64,000 nt of DNA, from the NCBI RefSeq assembly GCF_026248825.1, contig NZ_CP110973.1, positions 1,860,001 to 1,924,000 of the forward strand, given 5' to 3'. The DNA is from Larkinella insperata (GTDB lineage: Bacteria > Bacteroidota > Bacteroidia > Cytophagales > Spirosomataceae). The translations under genes were made by a program, and so were the position numbers. Positions 25,415 to 32,576 of this stretch are shown here, piece after piece. Within the stretch, counting starts at the first letter, position 1, and each line of letters opens with the position of its first letter. A model generated the notes under the pieces. That model was not told the origin of the DNA, did not search any database, and saw only the letters and a list, made by a program, of their open reading frames with translations.

Positions 25415-26188
25415 ATGAATAATCGGACAAAAGCAATACGGTTTTTCGGTCTTCTGCTTTGCCTTCCACTGGGCGTTTTTGCTCAGCCTACCCAATTGGT
25501 CAGCTCAGCCCGAAAAGTTGAAGCGGGTGTAAATGACACGGTGGCTGAAGTAGCTAAGGAGGTCAACCACGCTACTATAAACCCCATGACGGCCCCTTTG
25601 TTTGGTGAACAGGGGAAATCGACCGCCCACATTTCCTGGGAGGTTCGCTTTTTGAGCGAATGCGACCAGAACTTTGCAAATCGTACCGAAGCCAGCCAGT
25701 TTTTTTCAAGCCGTGCCTGGGAGTATTTAACCGAAGGACAGCTGGATACGGCGGCTTACCGCTTTAACTTAGCCTGGCTCCTGAATGACAAAAATGCCGA
25801 TCCCTACTGGGGACTGGGCGTAATCTGTTACCAGCAGAACAAAACCGCTGAATCGATCCGGCTGCTGAAAAAAGGGCTGGAAGTGGCGGATACCAACGCC
25901 GTTCTGATGACTGATCTGGCAACGGTTGAATTGAAGCACTACAAAGAAACCAAAGACAAGGAACTGCTCGAAGACGCTCTCCTTGTGCTCAACAAGGCGC
26001 TGCAATACGATATGACAAACGCCAACACGTTCATGCGTCTGTCGTGGGCAACTTTCGCCAAAGGTGATTATACCGCATCCTGGGAAAATCTGCACAAAGC
26101 CCGTTCGCTGGACTTGTCAGCGGTTGATCTGGCTTTTGTTCAGGAACTCCGGGAGAAAATGGCCGACCCCAAAGGATTTTTCAAATAA
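25415..26188 (+). CDS. Secreted TPR-repeat protein
   Basis: A 257-residue protein starting with a signal peptide (IRFFGLLLCLPLGVFAQ). From about residue 100 it holds several TPR-like helical pairs (SRAWEYLTEGQLDTAAYRFNLAWLL, ADPYWGLGVICYQQ, LLEDALLVLNKALQYD), a scaffold for protein contacts. The frame is open from 25373, but the ATG at 25415 gives the signal sequence directly. Function unknown; probably periplasmic or outer-membrane associated. Confidence 0.75.
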   Translation: MNNRTKAIRFFGLLLCLPLGVFAQPTQLVSSARKVEAGVNDTVAEVAKEVNHATINPMTAPLFGEQGKSTAHISWEVRFLSECDQNFANRTEASQFFSSRAWEYLTEGQLDTAAYRFNLAWLLNDKNADPYWGLGVICYQQNKTAESIRLLKKGLEVADTNAVLMTDLATVELKHYKETKDKELLEDALLVLNKALQYDMTNANTFMRLSWATFAKGDYTASWENLHKARSLDLSAVDLAFVQELREKMADPKGFFK

Positions 26189-26218
26189 GCACCCAGCGAG
26201 TTCAGCCCGTGGGTCTGT

Positions 26219-26941
26219 TTAGGCCATAACCGTTTCCGGTCTTGCAGCCTTTCCACCAGCCTTTTCTTTGTAGTACCGAATGGTTCGGCCAATCAGCATC
26301 CCACCGATGATGCCCGGCAGGGTCCAGGCGGCTATATCAACCAGATAATGATGATGAGGCAGATAGCGGGTGTTTACCGTAGCAAAAGCCGTTGCCGTTG
26401 CGATGTATGACCCCGACATGCGGGAAATGTGCCCGTAAAACCACTCCATTTTGCCATTTCGGGCTGCTTCCGGATTATGAATCAACCTGACATCGTAGCG
26501 GGCGTTGCTGAACAGAATACCCGCAAAGAAAAAGTACAGCAATCCGAACATCGACAGGTTCCCGGTGTTCATCCAGCCAATCACCGCCTGCACACCCAAA
26601 CCCGCCATCATCAGCGACGACCCCAGCGCCAGATAAGCCGCCACCCGATCGGTCAGCGTCAACCGATTCTGCGTTTTTTTGAGCCGCAAAATCCGGCGGC
26701 CCGTAAAGCAGAAGTAAAAACTCAGAATGGCAATAAACAGCAGAAACAGGGTACTCGGTTTGAAAAAAACCAGGTAAACAGCCGTCAGGCAGACCGTGGC
26801 CATGCACCAGTAAAACAGAAGTCCGGCTAGTTTGTGCAACCGGGTTCCCTTTTTCGCAAGCATGGGCACCAGCCCGACCAGCAAAGCCAGAAATCCGGCG
26901 GCAATGTGAACGATGAGTGTAATTTTCAACAGCAGATTCAT
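26219..26941 (-). CDS. Polytopic membrane protein, probably DUF2306 family
   Basis: A 240-residue protein with about seven hydrophobic helices. IVHIAAGFLALLVGLVPMLA, GTRLHKLAGLLFYWC and the later HISRMSGSYIAT place conserved His residues near helix ends, as in DUF2306-like proteins that resemble heme or quinone-binding membrane proteins. No function is known. It is convergent with the TPR gene and has its own well-formed promoter. Confidence 0.65.
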   Translation of the reverse strand: MNLLLKITLIVHIAAGFLALLVGLVPMLAKKGTRLHKLAGLLFYWCMATVCLTAVYLVFFKPSTLFLLFIAILSFYFCFTGRRILRLKKTQNRLTLTDRVAAYLALGSSLMMAGLGVQAVIGWMNTGNLSMFGLLYFFFAGILFSNARYDVRLIHNPEAARNGKMEWFYGHISRMSGSYIATATAFATVNTRYLPHHHYLVDIAAWTLPGIIGGMLIGRTIRYYKEKAGGKAARPETVMA

Positions 26942-26978
26942 GGCAGAAAAGCGTTTGGTTGTGTTCGAGTTGTTGCAA

Positions 26979-27009
26979 CAAACCTACGCCGTGCTCAAAA
27001 ATACGTCAA
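26979..27009 (-). promoter_or_regulatory. Promoter of the DUF2306-like gene
   Basis: On the minus strand TTG (27009-27007) is followed after 20 bases by TAGGTTTG (26986-26979), matching the phylum consensus. The predicted leader to the ATG at 26941 is about 30 bases. Confidence 0.7.
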
Positions 27010-27093
27010 ATTAAAGGGGTGGTTAACAGCTCTTTGGGATGTTCGTCAACCGGTGGGACCAATGACAAAGCCGCCGGGACGTTTGGCAAAGGG

Positions 27094-27990
27094 TCAGGCC
27101 AGGGATTTCAGTCGGGCCACGAGCGTATCGTTGTATTTACGGGCTACCGGAATCTGAAACGTCCCATTTTGCAGGTGGAGTTTGTAGCCCTGCGCGTTGC
27201 CCGTCACCTTCTCGACCCGCTCCAGATTGACAATATACGACCGGTGACACCGGACGATCGTGTTCTGTCCAGTTGTTGGATCGGTATCCTGATTAAGCTG
27301 ACTCTCCAGCCGGCTGAGGCTGCTGCGGAGTAAAACTTTTGCGGGCTGCGCTTCTTTCAGATACACCACCGTTGAATAATTGTCGCTGGATTCGACGTAT
27401 AGCAGGTCAGCGGGCGGCAGGATAAGGCTGTCTTTTTCGTTCTCGGCGGTTAACGCCATCAAAGCCCGTTGTTCAACCGTTGCGGTGACAGTTGTTTCCG
27501 GATGATCACGAACCGGAATTTCGCGGGCTGATTCACTGTATTTCTTAAGCCGAACGATGTAATTAACCACCACGGAAGCCGCGGCCGGAAAAATACCGAT
27601 CAGAAAGGTTACAATGAGGGTTCCGGCCAAGTCGGGGCCGTGAATGGAATTGCCAATCAGCCACTGCAGGTAGAAGTAGTTGGTCAGCCCAATCAGGGTG
27701 ATGAGAATGGTAATCCAGAGGATTTCCCGCCCGACGGTCCAGTTTTCGCTGCTGAAGTGTCTCGGTAACAGCACCGGTGTAACCAGATAGAGGAAAGCCG
27801 TTATCAGAAAAGTGATCAGTCCAAAACCCAGGACTTTAGCGGCTTTGTAGGGTGTTTGCCAATTGTTTAAACCAAACGGTTGAAAAATCAGCAGGAACAA
27901 GCCAACAAAAAGGCCAATCCAGAACGCCTTGACCCACCGCCGACGCACTACATCTTCACAAGGATAAGGTTGACGGAGCAACTGCCACAT
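27094..27990 (-). CDS. Membrane-bound LytTR-family regulator
   Basis: A 298-residue protein with four N-terminal membrane helices (for example AFWIGLFVGLFLLIFQPFG and VLGFGLITFLITAFLYLV) and a cytoplasmic LytTR DNA-binding domain (about 195-298; DLLYVESSDNYSTVVYL, IVRCHRSYIVNLERVEKV, IPVARKYNDTLVARL). There is no receiver domain, so signal input is presumably through the membrane part. It lies downstream of the rhomboid protease gene on the same strand; cleavage of a membrane regulator by a rhomboid is a possibility, not shown. Confidence 0.87.
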   Translation of the reverse strand: MWQLLRQPYPCEDVVRRRWVKAFWIGLFVGLFLLIFQPFGLNNWQTPYKAAKVLGFGLITFLITAFLYLVTPVLLPRHFSSENWTVGREILWITILITLIGLTNYFYLQWLIGNSIHGPDLAGTLIVTFLIGIFPAAASVVVNYIVRLKKYSESAREIPVRDHPETTVTATVEQRALMALTAENEKDSLILPPADLLYVESSDNYSTVVYLKEAQPAKVLLRSSLSRLESQLNQDTDPTTGQNTIVRCHRSYIVNLERVEKVTGNAQGYKLHLQNGTFQIPVARKYNDTLVARLKSLA

Positions 27991-28074
27991 AAAACGGATA
28001 AAGCTGTAAGACCAGAGCGTAACGACAAAATCAGAGAATCTGCGGCCTCCTGTTCAATCTCATTGATCTACCCA

Positions 28075-28695
28075 TTAGAACAACTTCCAGCCGGAAATCT
28101 GCTGCACAAAGCTGGGAAAGACGGGCGGATAGAGCAGCACGACGACCAGCACACCGAAAATCGCGCCGAACAAGTGCGCATCGTGGTTGATATTACCGCG
28201 CCCACGCCGGGACTCGTAGAAGGAGTAACCCATGTAAAGGGCGCCAAAAATAAACCCAGGAATGGGAATAACTCCCATGATCAGGATTTTTTCGGTCGGG
28301 AAAAACATGATGGCCCCAAACAACAGGGCCGATACTCCACCCGACGCCCCCAGGGAATTGTAATTTGAGCGGTCGCGCTGCCGAATTAACGTCGGAACGT
28401 CTGAAACAACGATTGAGACCAGGTAGAAAGCCAGCAGGTAGATCGACCCGTTCGGACCAAACAGCGCCCCAAAAACCTGTTCAATCAGCGTCCCGAAAAA
28501 GTAGAGCGTGAACATGTTGAAAATCAAATGCCCTAGATCAGCGTGCACAAAGCCCGAGGTCAGCAACCGGTACCATTGCCCCTTCCGGAGTACTTTTTGC
28601 GGATTCAGCACCAGGCCGTCCAGAAAGGCTTCGTTTTGCCAGCCATAAATGGTAACAAGCACGGTAATGACGATGATGGCAAGCGTAACAGGCAT
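28075..28695 (-). CDS. Rhomboid-family intramembrane serine protease
   Basis: A 206-residue inner-membrane protease with six predicted helices. The catalytic Ser118 lies in GASGG and the catalytic His174 in HDAHLFGA. Other family residues are seen in HADLGHLIFNMFTLYFFG. The frame is open from 28770, but that start overlaps the polyprenyl synthase stop and adds a hydrophilic leader; the ATG at 28695 gives MPVTLAIIVITV directly. It may cleave single-pass membrane substrates. Confidence 0.9.
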   Translation of the reverse strand: MPVTLAIIVITVLVTIYGWQNEAFLDGLVLNPQKVLRKGQWYRLLTSGFVHADLGHLIFNMFTLYFFGTLIEQVFGALFGPNGSIYLLAFYLVSIVVSDVPTLIRQRDRSNYNSLGASGGVSALLFGAIMFFPTEKILIMGVIPIPGFIFGALYMGYSFYESRRGRGNINHDAHLFGAIFGVLVVVLLYPPVFPSFVQQISGWKLF

Positions 28696-28753
28696 AGGTA
28701 GTTTGAATGTAGTTGGTCGGTGTGAATGAATAAGGGCTCTTTCGCCCAGAACG

Positions 28754-29737
28754 TCAGCTTTCCCGCCCAATAAGCTGTTCTGTAAAATCGATGAGCAGGG
28801 CCTTGCGGTCGGGTTCGGCCGACACCTGGCCGAAATTAGTGAATCCCTGCGTAAAGTAATTGTTAATTCGCTCTTCCGTCAGCTGGCGGATGCCTAGTTG
28901 GTCATAAATCGCCGTAACGGCCCGCACCTTCTCCTGTTTATCAAAGTCCGTTGCCCGCAGCCAGCCGGTCAGTTCAGTTTTCAGATCCCCCTCGGCTAGT
29001 TGCAGGGCCTTGATCAGCAGAAAGGTTTTTTTGTTGGCAATGATATCGCCCCCGACCTGTTTGCCGAATTTAACCGGATCGCCGTAAACATCCAGCAGGT
29101 CGTCTTTCAACTGGAACCCCAGACCGATGTTAATTCCGCCTTCACACAGCAGGGCGCTGGCTTCGTCGTCGGCCCCGGCAATGATTGCCCCCAGTTCGAG
29201 CGCAAAACCCAGCAGAACCGACGTTTTCAGCTTGATCATCTCAATGTACTCTTCTTCCGAAACGTCCCAGCGGGTCTCAAAATTCATATCGAGTTGCTGG
29301 CCTTCGCAGACCTCGGCGGCCGTCCGGTTGAAATGGCTCAGAACTTTTTTTAGATGCGGTATTTCAACATCCAGCAGCAGCTTGTAGGCATTCACCAGCA
29401 TCACATCCCCGGACAGAATTGCAATGTTGTGGTTCCACTTTTCATGCACCGTCGGCTGGCCCCGGCGCAACGGCGCCTGATCCATGATATCGTCGTGCAT
29501 CAGCGTGAAATTGTGGAAAACTTCAACGGCCACGGCGGGTTTGATCGCCTTTTTCCAATCGTCGCCAAACAGGTACGCGGCCATGAGCGTCAGCAGGGGC
29601 CGCATCCGCTTGCCGCCCAGATTCATGATGTAGCCAATCGGGTCGTATAGCTCGGCGGGCTGCTGACCGTACTCCGTTTGCTGAATTTCCTGATGAATTG
29701 CTTCTAAAAAAACAAGTGGGCTGGTTGTTGAGGTCAT
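28754..29737 (-). CDS. Polyprenyl (isoprenyl) diphosphate synthase
   Basis: A 327-residue trans-prenyltransferase. GGKRMRP binds isopentenyl diphosphate; the two Asp-rich Mg-binding motifs are DDIMD (82-86) and DDLLD in GFQLKDDLLDVYGD. A Phe lies five residues before the first motif, as in short-chain synthases that stop at farnesyl or geranylgeranyl diphosphate, so ispA-type activity is plausible; chain length cannot be fixed from sequence. The gene may head an operon with the rhomboid gene. Confidence 0.92.
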   Translation of the reverse strand: MTSTTSPLVFLEAIHQEIQQTEYGQQPAELYDPIGYIMNLGGKRMRPLLTLMAAYLFGDDWKKAIKPAVAVEVFHNFTLMHDDIMDQAPLRRGQPTVHEKWNHNIAILSGDVMLVNAYKLLLDVEIPHLKKVLSHFNRTAAEVCEGQQLDMNFETRWDVSEEEYIEMIKLKTSVLLGFALELGAIIAGADDEASALLCEGGINIGLGFQLKDDLLDVYGDPVKFGKQVGGDIIANKKTFLLIKALQLAEGDLKTELTGWLRATDFDKQEKVRAVTAIYDQLGIRQLTEERINNYFTQGFTNFGQVSAEPDRKALLIDFTEQLIGRES

Positions 29738-29807
29738 GGTTCAAAAATAAAGAAAACTGGTGGGATTAGGAGTTTTGAGTGAAGAGTTATGCGTCATGGG
29801 GTAAAAT

Positions 29808-30728
29808 TTACGAGCGTAATTCGTTTAGGATAAGCTCAGTAAGAACCTCGGCGGGTTGCAGACCGTCGAGCCAGCGGATGGGAATACCGTCGCGCTCCAT
29901 CTTGCGAAAAAAGGTCATCTGACGTTTGGCAAACTGGTGGATGGCCGTTTCCAGCCGGGTTACCATCGTGGGGTAATCGAGTTCCCGACGCAGGTATTGG
30001 GTCAGGAATTTATACTCTAAACCGTAAAAAATCAGCTTTTCGGCCGGAACACCGCGCTCCAGCAACCGCTCCACTTCCTCAATCATCCCGTTTTGCAGGC
30101 GCTCCCGCAAGCGATCCGAAATCCGTTGCCGACGGACTTCAACCGGCAAATCAAGGCCAAACACCGCAGCATCGGGCAGCGAACCTTTTCCCGAGAAGTC
30201 TGTAGTCGGATGGGCGCTCAGATACGTCGCAATTTCGATGGCCCGAATCCGGCGCTTGCGGGTGGACGAGTCGGCCCAGGCCGTGTACTCGGCGGGAAAC
30301 TGCCGAAAGCGCTCGAGCAGTTGCTCATCGGTCTCGGTTTGCAACGCCCGGCGAAGTTCCTCATTCACCGGAATGGCGGTATACTGGTGGCCTTTCAGCA
30401 CGGCTTCCAGATACAAACCGGTTCCTCCACAAAGCACCGGAATGCGTCCACGCTCCAGAATCGGAGAAAGTATCCGGTTGAAATCCTGCTGGTACTGATA
30501 GAGGAGGTAATCACTTCCGGCGTCAACGACGTTGATCAGGTGGTACGGTATGGTTTGATTGTCAATCGTGTACTCGTCCAGATCTTTGCCCGTACCAATG
30601 TCCATGTCGCGGTACACCTGCCGGGAATCCACGCTGATAACCTCCCCATTCAACCGCCGGGCAACCCGTACCGCCAACCGCGTTTTGCCGCTGGCCGTCG
30701 GGCCAAGGATGACAATCATTTTCTGCAT
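29808..30728 (-). CDS. miaA: tRNA dimethylallyltransferase MiaA
   Basis: A 306-residue enzyme that adds a dimethylallyl group to A37 of tRNAs reading UNN codons. The P-loop GPTASGKT is near the N-terminus, followed by SVDSRQVYRDMDIGTGK with the catalytic Asp, then LCGGTGLYLEAVL and the tRNA-contact segment FAKRQMTFFRK. The frame is open from 30746, but the ATG at 30728 gives the usual short MQKMIVILGP start. It uses dimethylallyl diphosphate, from the same pathway that feeds the neighbouring prenyl synthase. Confidence 0.95.
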   Translation of the reverse strand: MQKMIVILGPTASGKTRLAVRVARRLNGEVISVDSRQVYRDMDIGTGKDLDEYTIDNQTIPYHLINVVDAGSDYLLYQYQQDFNRILSPILERGRIPVLCGGTGLYLEAVLKGHQYTAIPVNEELRRALQTETDEQLLERFRQFPAEYTAWADSSTRKRRIRAIEIATYLSAHPTTDFSGKGSLPDAAVFGLDLPVEVRRQRISDRLRERLQNGMIEEVERLLERGVPAEKLIFYGLEYKFLTQYLRRELDYPTMVTRLETAIHQFAKRQMTFFRKMERDGIPIRWLDGLQPAEVLTELILNELRS

Positions 30729-30770
30729 AGTGAAGGATAGGAACATGAAGAGAACGGATTCAGGCAGCCT

Positions 30771-31709
30771 TTATTCTTGCCCATCCGGTGGATCTGTCCT
30801 GGCCGTGTCCCGGTAAATCTTCACAAACTTAAGGCTCCCGGCGTTATAAACCGGAATGTATTCCTCCGCTGCATTTTCGTTTTCCGTTACCCCACCGGGC
30901 AGCCGATTCGGATAATGGCGCACCCACTCGCCGGGATGAAGCCAAAACGCTTGCGGTTCGGTCTCTCCCAGACGCTGGAAACCCAGTTTTTCGTAGCTCC
31001 GCCCATCCGACCAGTCGCGGTCGGCGTAGGTCATGATGTCATCGGGCTGGAAATCGACTACGAACGCTTTCAACAGTTTGTCCAGCCCACCCACCACCGT
31101 ACAGTCGCGCAGATTGGCAAACCGGACCAGTTCCACCGAGCGGTGCGGAATCCCGTCGCGGGTGATTTGCCGCGGGTGGCTAAAGGTAGCAACGGCCACC
31201 AGCAATTCGGCACAATCCGCCAGCTCCGCCCGAAAACCCGCCGACAGAACCCGGAAATACCGGGCGGGCAAAAACAACCCGTATTTGTATTTCACGTTGG
31301 TTAGTACCTGCAAATGATTATCCTCCAGAAACCGGTCGGTGGTTGGCCGGTCGATGCGCCGAACCTGCGTCAGTCGGGCCGGAATCCGTTCGGAGCGGCC
31401 CGCCAGCGCCCGGAGCCGGGACAAGACAACCGCCTTTTTCTGCCGCCAGACATCCTCCCAGAGATGAATCAGCCGCCAGCCGTCGGCGGAAAACTGTTCG
31501 GAAAGCTGCTGAAAAAAAAGCCGCGCATCCACCTGCTGATGCCAGTTAGCGTACGTCCGAAGATTAATGCAATGCAGAATAACGGACGTGTCGGCAACGC
31601 GAAAAAGCTCGAACGGCGTCTCTACGGTTTTAGCAAACGGCAGTAAAGCCAGCTGGGCGGAGATAAGTTTCTGAACCTCATGCGGAAATTTCGTGTGTTC
31701 GGCTTCCAA
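30771..31709 (-). CDS. Conserved protein of unknown function
   Basis: A 312-residue soluble protein with no signal peptide or membrane helix. A TAG codon lies eight codons upstream and the only plausible early start is TTG at 31709, so the N-terminus is uncertain. The C-terminal half (KYKYGLFLPARYFRVL..., SVELVRFANLRDCTVVGGL, TYADRDWSDGRSYEKLGF) reminds me of a protein family found in phages and Bacteroidota that is annotated only as hypothetical. The N-terminal half (LHCINLRTYANWH..., RLIHLWEDVWRQKKAVVLSRL) looks nuclease-like in the manner of Vsr-type domains. No confident function. Confidence 0.55.
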   Translation of the reverse strand: MEAEHTKFPHEVQKLISAQLALLPFAKTVETPFELFRVADTSVILHCINLRTYANWHQQVDARLFFQQLSEQFSADGWRLIHLWEDVWRQKKAVVLSRLRALAGRSERIPARLTQVRRIDRPTTDRFLEDNHLQVLTNVKYKYGLFLPARYFRVLSAGFRAELADCAELLVAVATFSHPRQITRDGIPHRSVELVRFANLRDCTVVGGLDKLLKAFVVDFQPDDIMTYADRDWSDGRSYEKLGFQRLGETEPQAFWLHPGEWVRHYPNRLPGGVTENENAAEEYIPVYNAGSLKFVKIYRDTARTDPPDGQE

Positions 31710-31842
31710 CGGATTGGCGTGAAAAGTTGTCTATAAACCTGAAGCGGGCAGGAAATAAAGTAAAATTCAGAAAATACCCTATAATTGCCGGGCTTAGCCT
31801 TATATTACAAATACCTAAACTCCCAGACTGGTTCCCTTGCCG
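31710..31842. other. Divergent intergenic gap upstream of the four-gene operon
   Basis: A 133-base AT-rich gap between divergent genes. TATAATTG at 31779-31786 and TATATTAC near 31801 resemble -7 boxes but neither fits TAnnTTTG exactly. The operon promoter is probably here but cannot be placed with confidence. Confidence 0.3.
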
Positions 31843-32574
31843 ATGAAGTATGCTGTTCTACGGGTTATTCTGTTAGTCCTGTTGCCGGTCTGCGCCGTTT
31901 TCGGACAAAGTGCTTTACCGGATAGTTCGTTCCGGGACCAGGCCGTTCGCTACGCCCACAACCGGTACGTCGGTTCAACGCTGGATCAGGCCCGGATCTA
32001 CAATGGTGCCGAATATGTGGGTCATTCACCGCGCATTAAAGGCCATCCTTACCTTGATTCGCTCTGGCAAGTCGGATCAATTACCTACGACGGAATCGTT
32101 TACGACAACATTCGCCTTCTCTACGATCTGGTGGATGATGTGGTGGTGGTGCCGCACCTCGACAGCGTCTACCGCGTTCGGTTGCAAAGCATTAAAGTCA
32201 GCCGCTTCTCCATTCCCAACCATACGGTCGTTCGGATGGTAAGCGATACAGCCGCGAAGAACGGACTCCGAACGGGTTTCTATGATCAACTTTACGACGG
32301 ACGACTGAAAGTGCTGGCCAAACGGAATAAAACCATCCAGACCGAATTCGTTCAGAACACGGCGAAAGAAGAATACCTGATCCACAATAGCTATTACATC
32401 GGTAAAAACGGCGTTTATTATTCGGTCAAAAGCAAGCGCTCAGTTCTCAACCTAATGGCCGATCAGAAGAAAGCACTCCGAAGATACCTCCGCGAAAACC
32501 GCATCAAATTTTCGGAAAACCGCGAAATCGCCATCGTAAAACTAACGCAACAGTACGACGCATTCTCCCGCTAG
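31843..32574 (+). CDS. Secreted protein of unknown function, first gene of the TonB-receptor operon
   Basis: A 243-residue protein with a signal peptide (LRVILLVLLPVCAVFGQ). The body is beta-rich in its first half (GHPYLDSLWQVGSITYDGIVYDNIRLLYDLVDDVVVV...) and ends in a basic helical segment (KKALRRYLRENRIKFS). It has no motif I recognise. The frame opens at a TTG at 31837, but the ATG at 31843 is preferred. The stop is two bases before the TonB-receptor start, so the two genes are translationally coupled and the product likely works with the receptor. Confidence 0.7.
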   Translation: MKYAVLRVILLVLLPVCAVFGQSALPDSSFRDQAVRYAHNRYVGSTLDQARIYNGAEYVGHSPRIKGHPYLDSLWQVGSITYDGIVYDNIRLLYDLVDDVVVVPHLDSVYRVRLQSIKVSRFSIPNHTVVRMVSDTAAKNGLRTGFYDQLYDGRLKVLAKRNKTIQTEFVQNTAKEEYLIHNSYYIGKNGVYYSVKSKRSVLNLMADQKKALRRYLRENRIKFSENREIAIVKLTQQYDAFSR

Positions 32575-32576
32575 TT

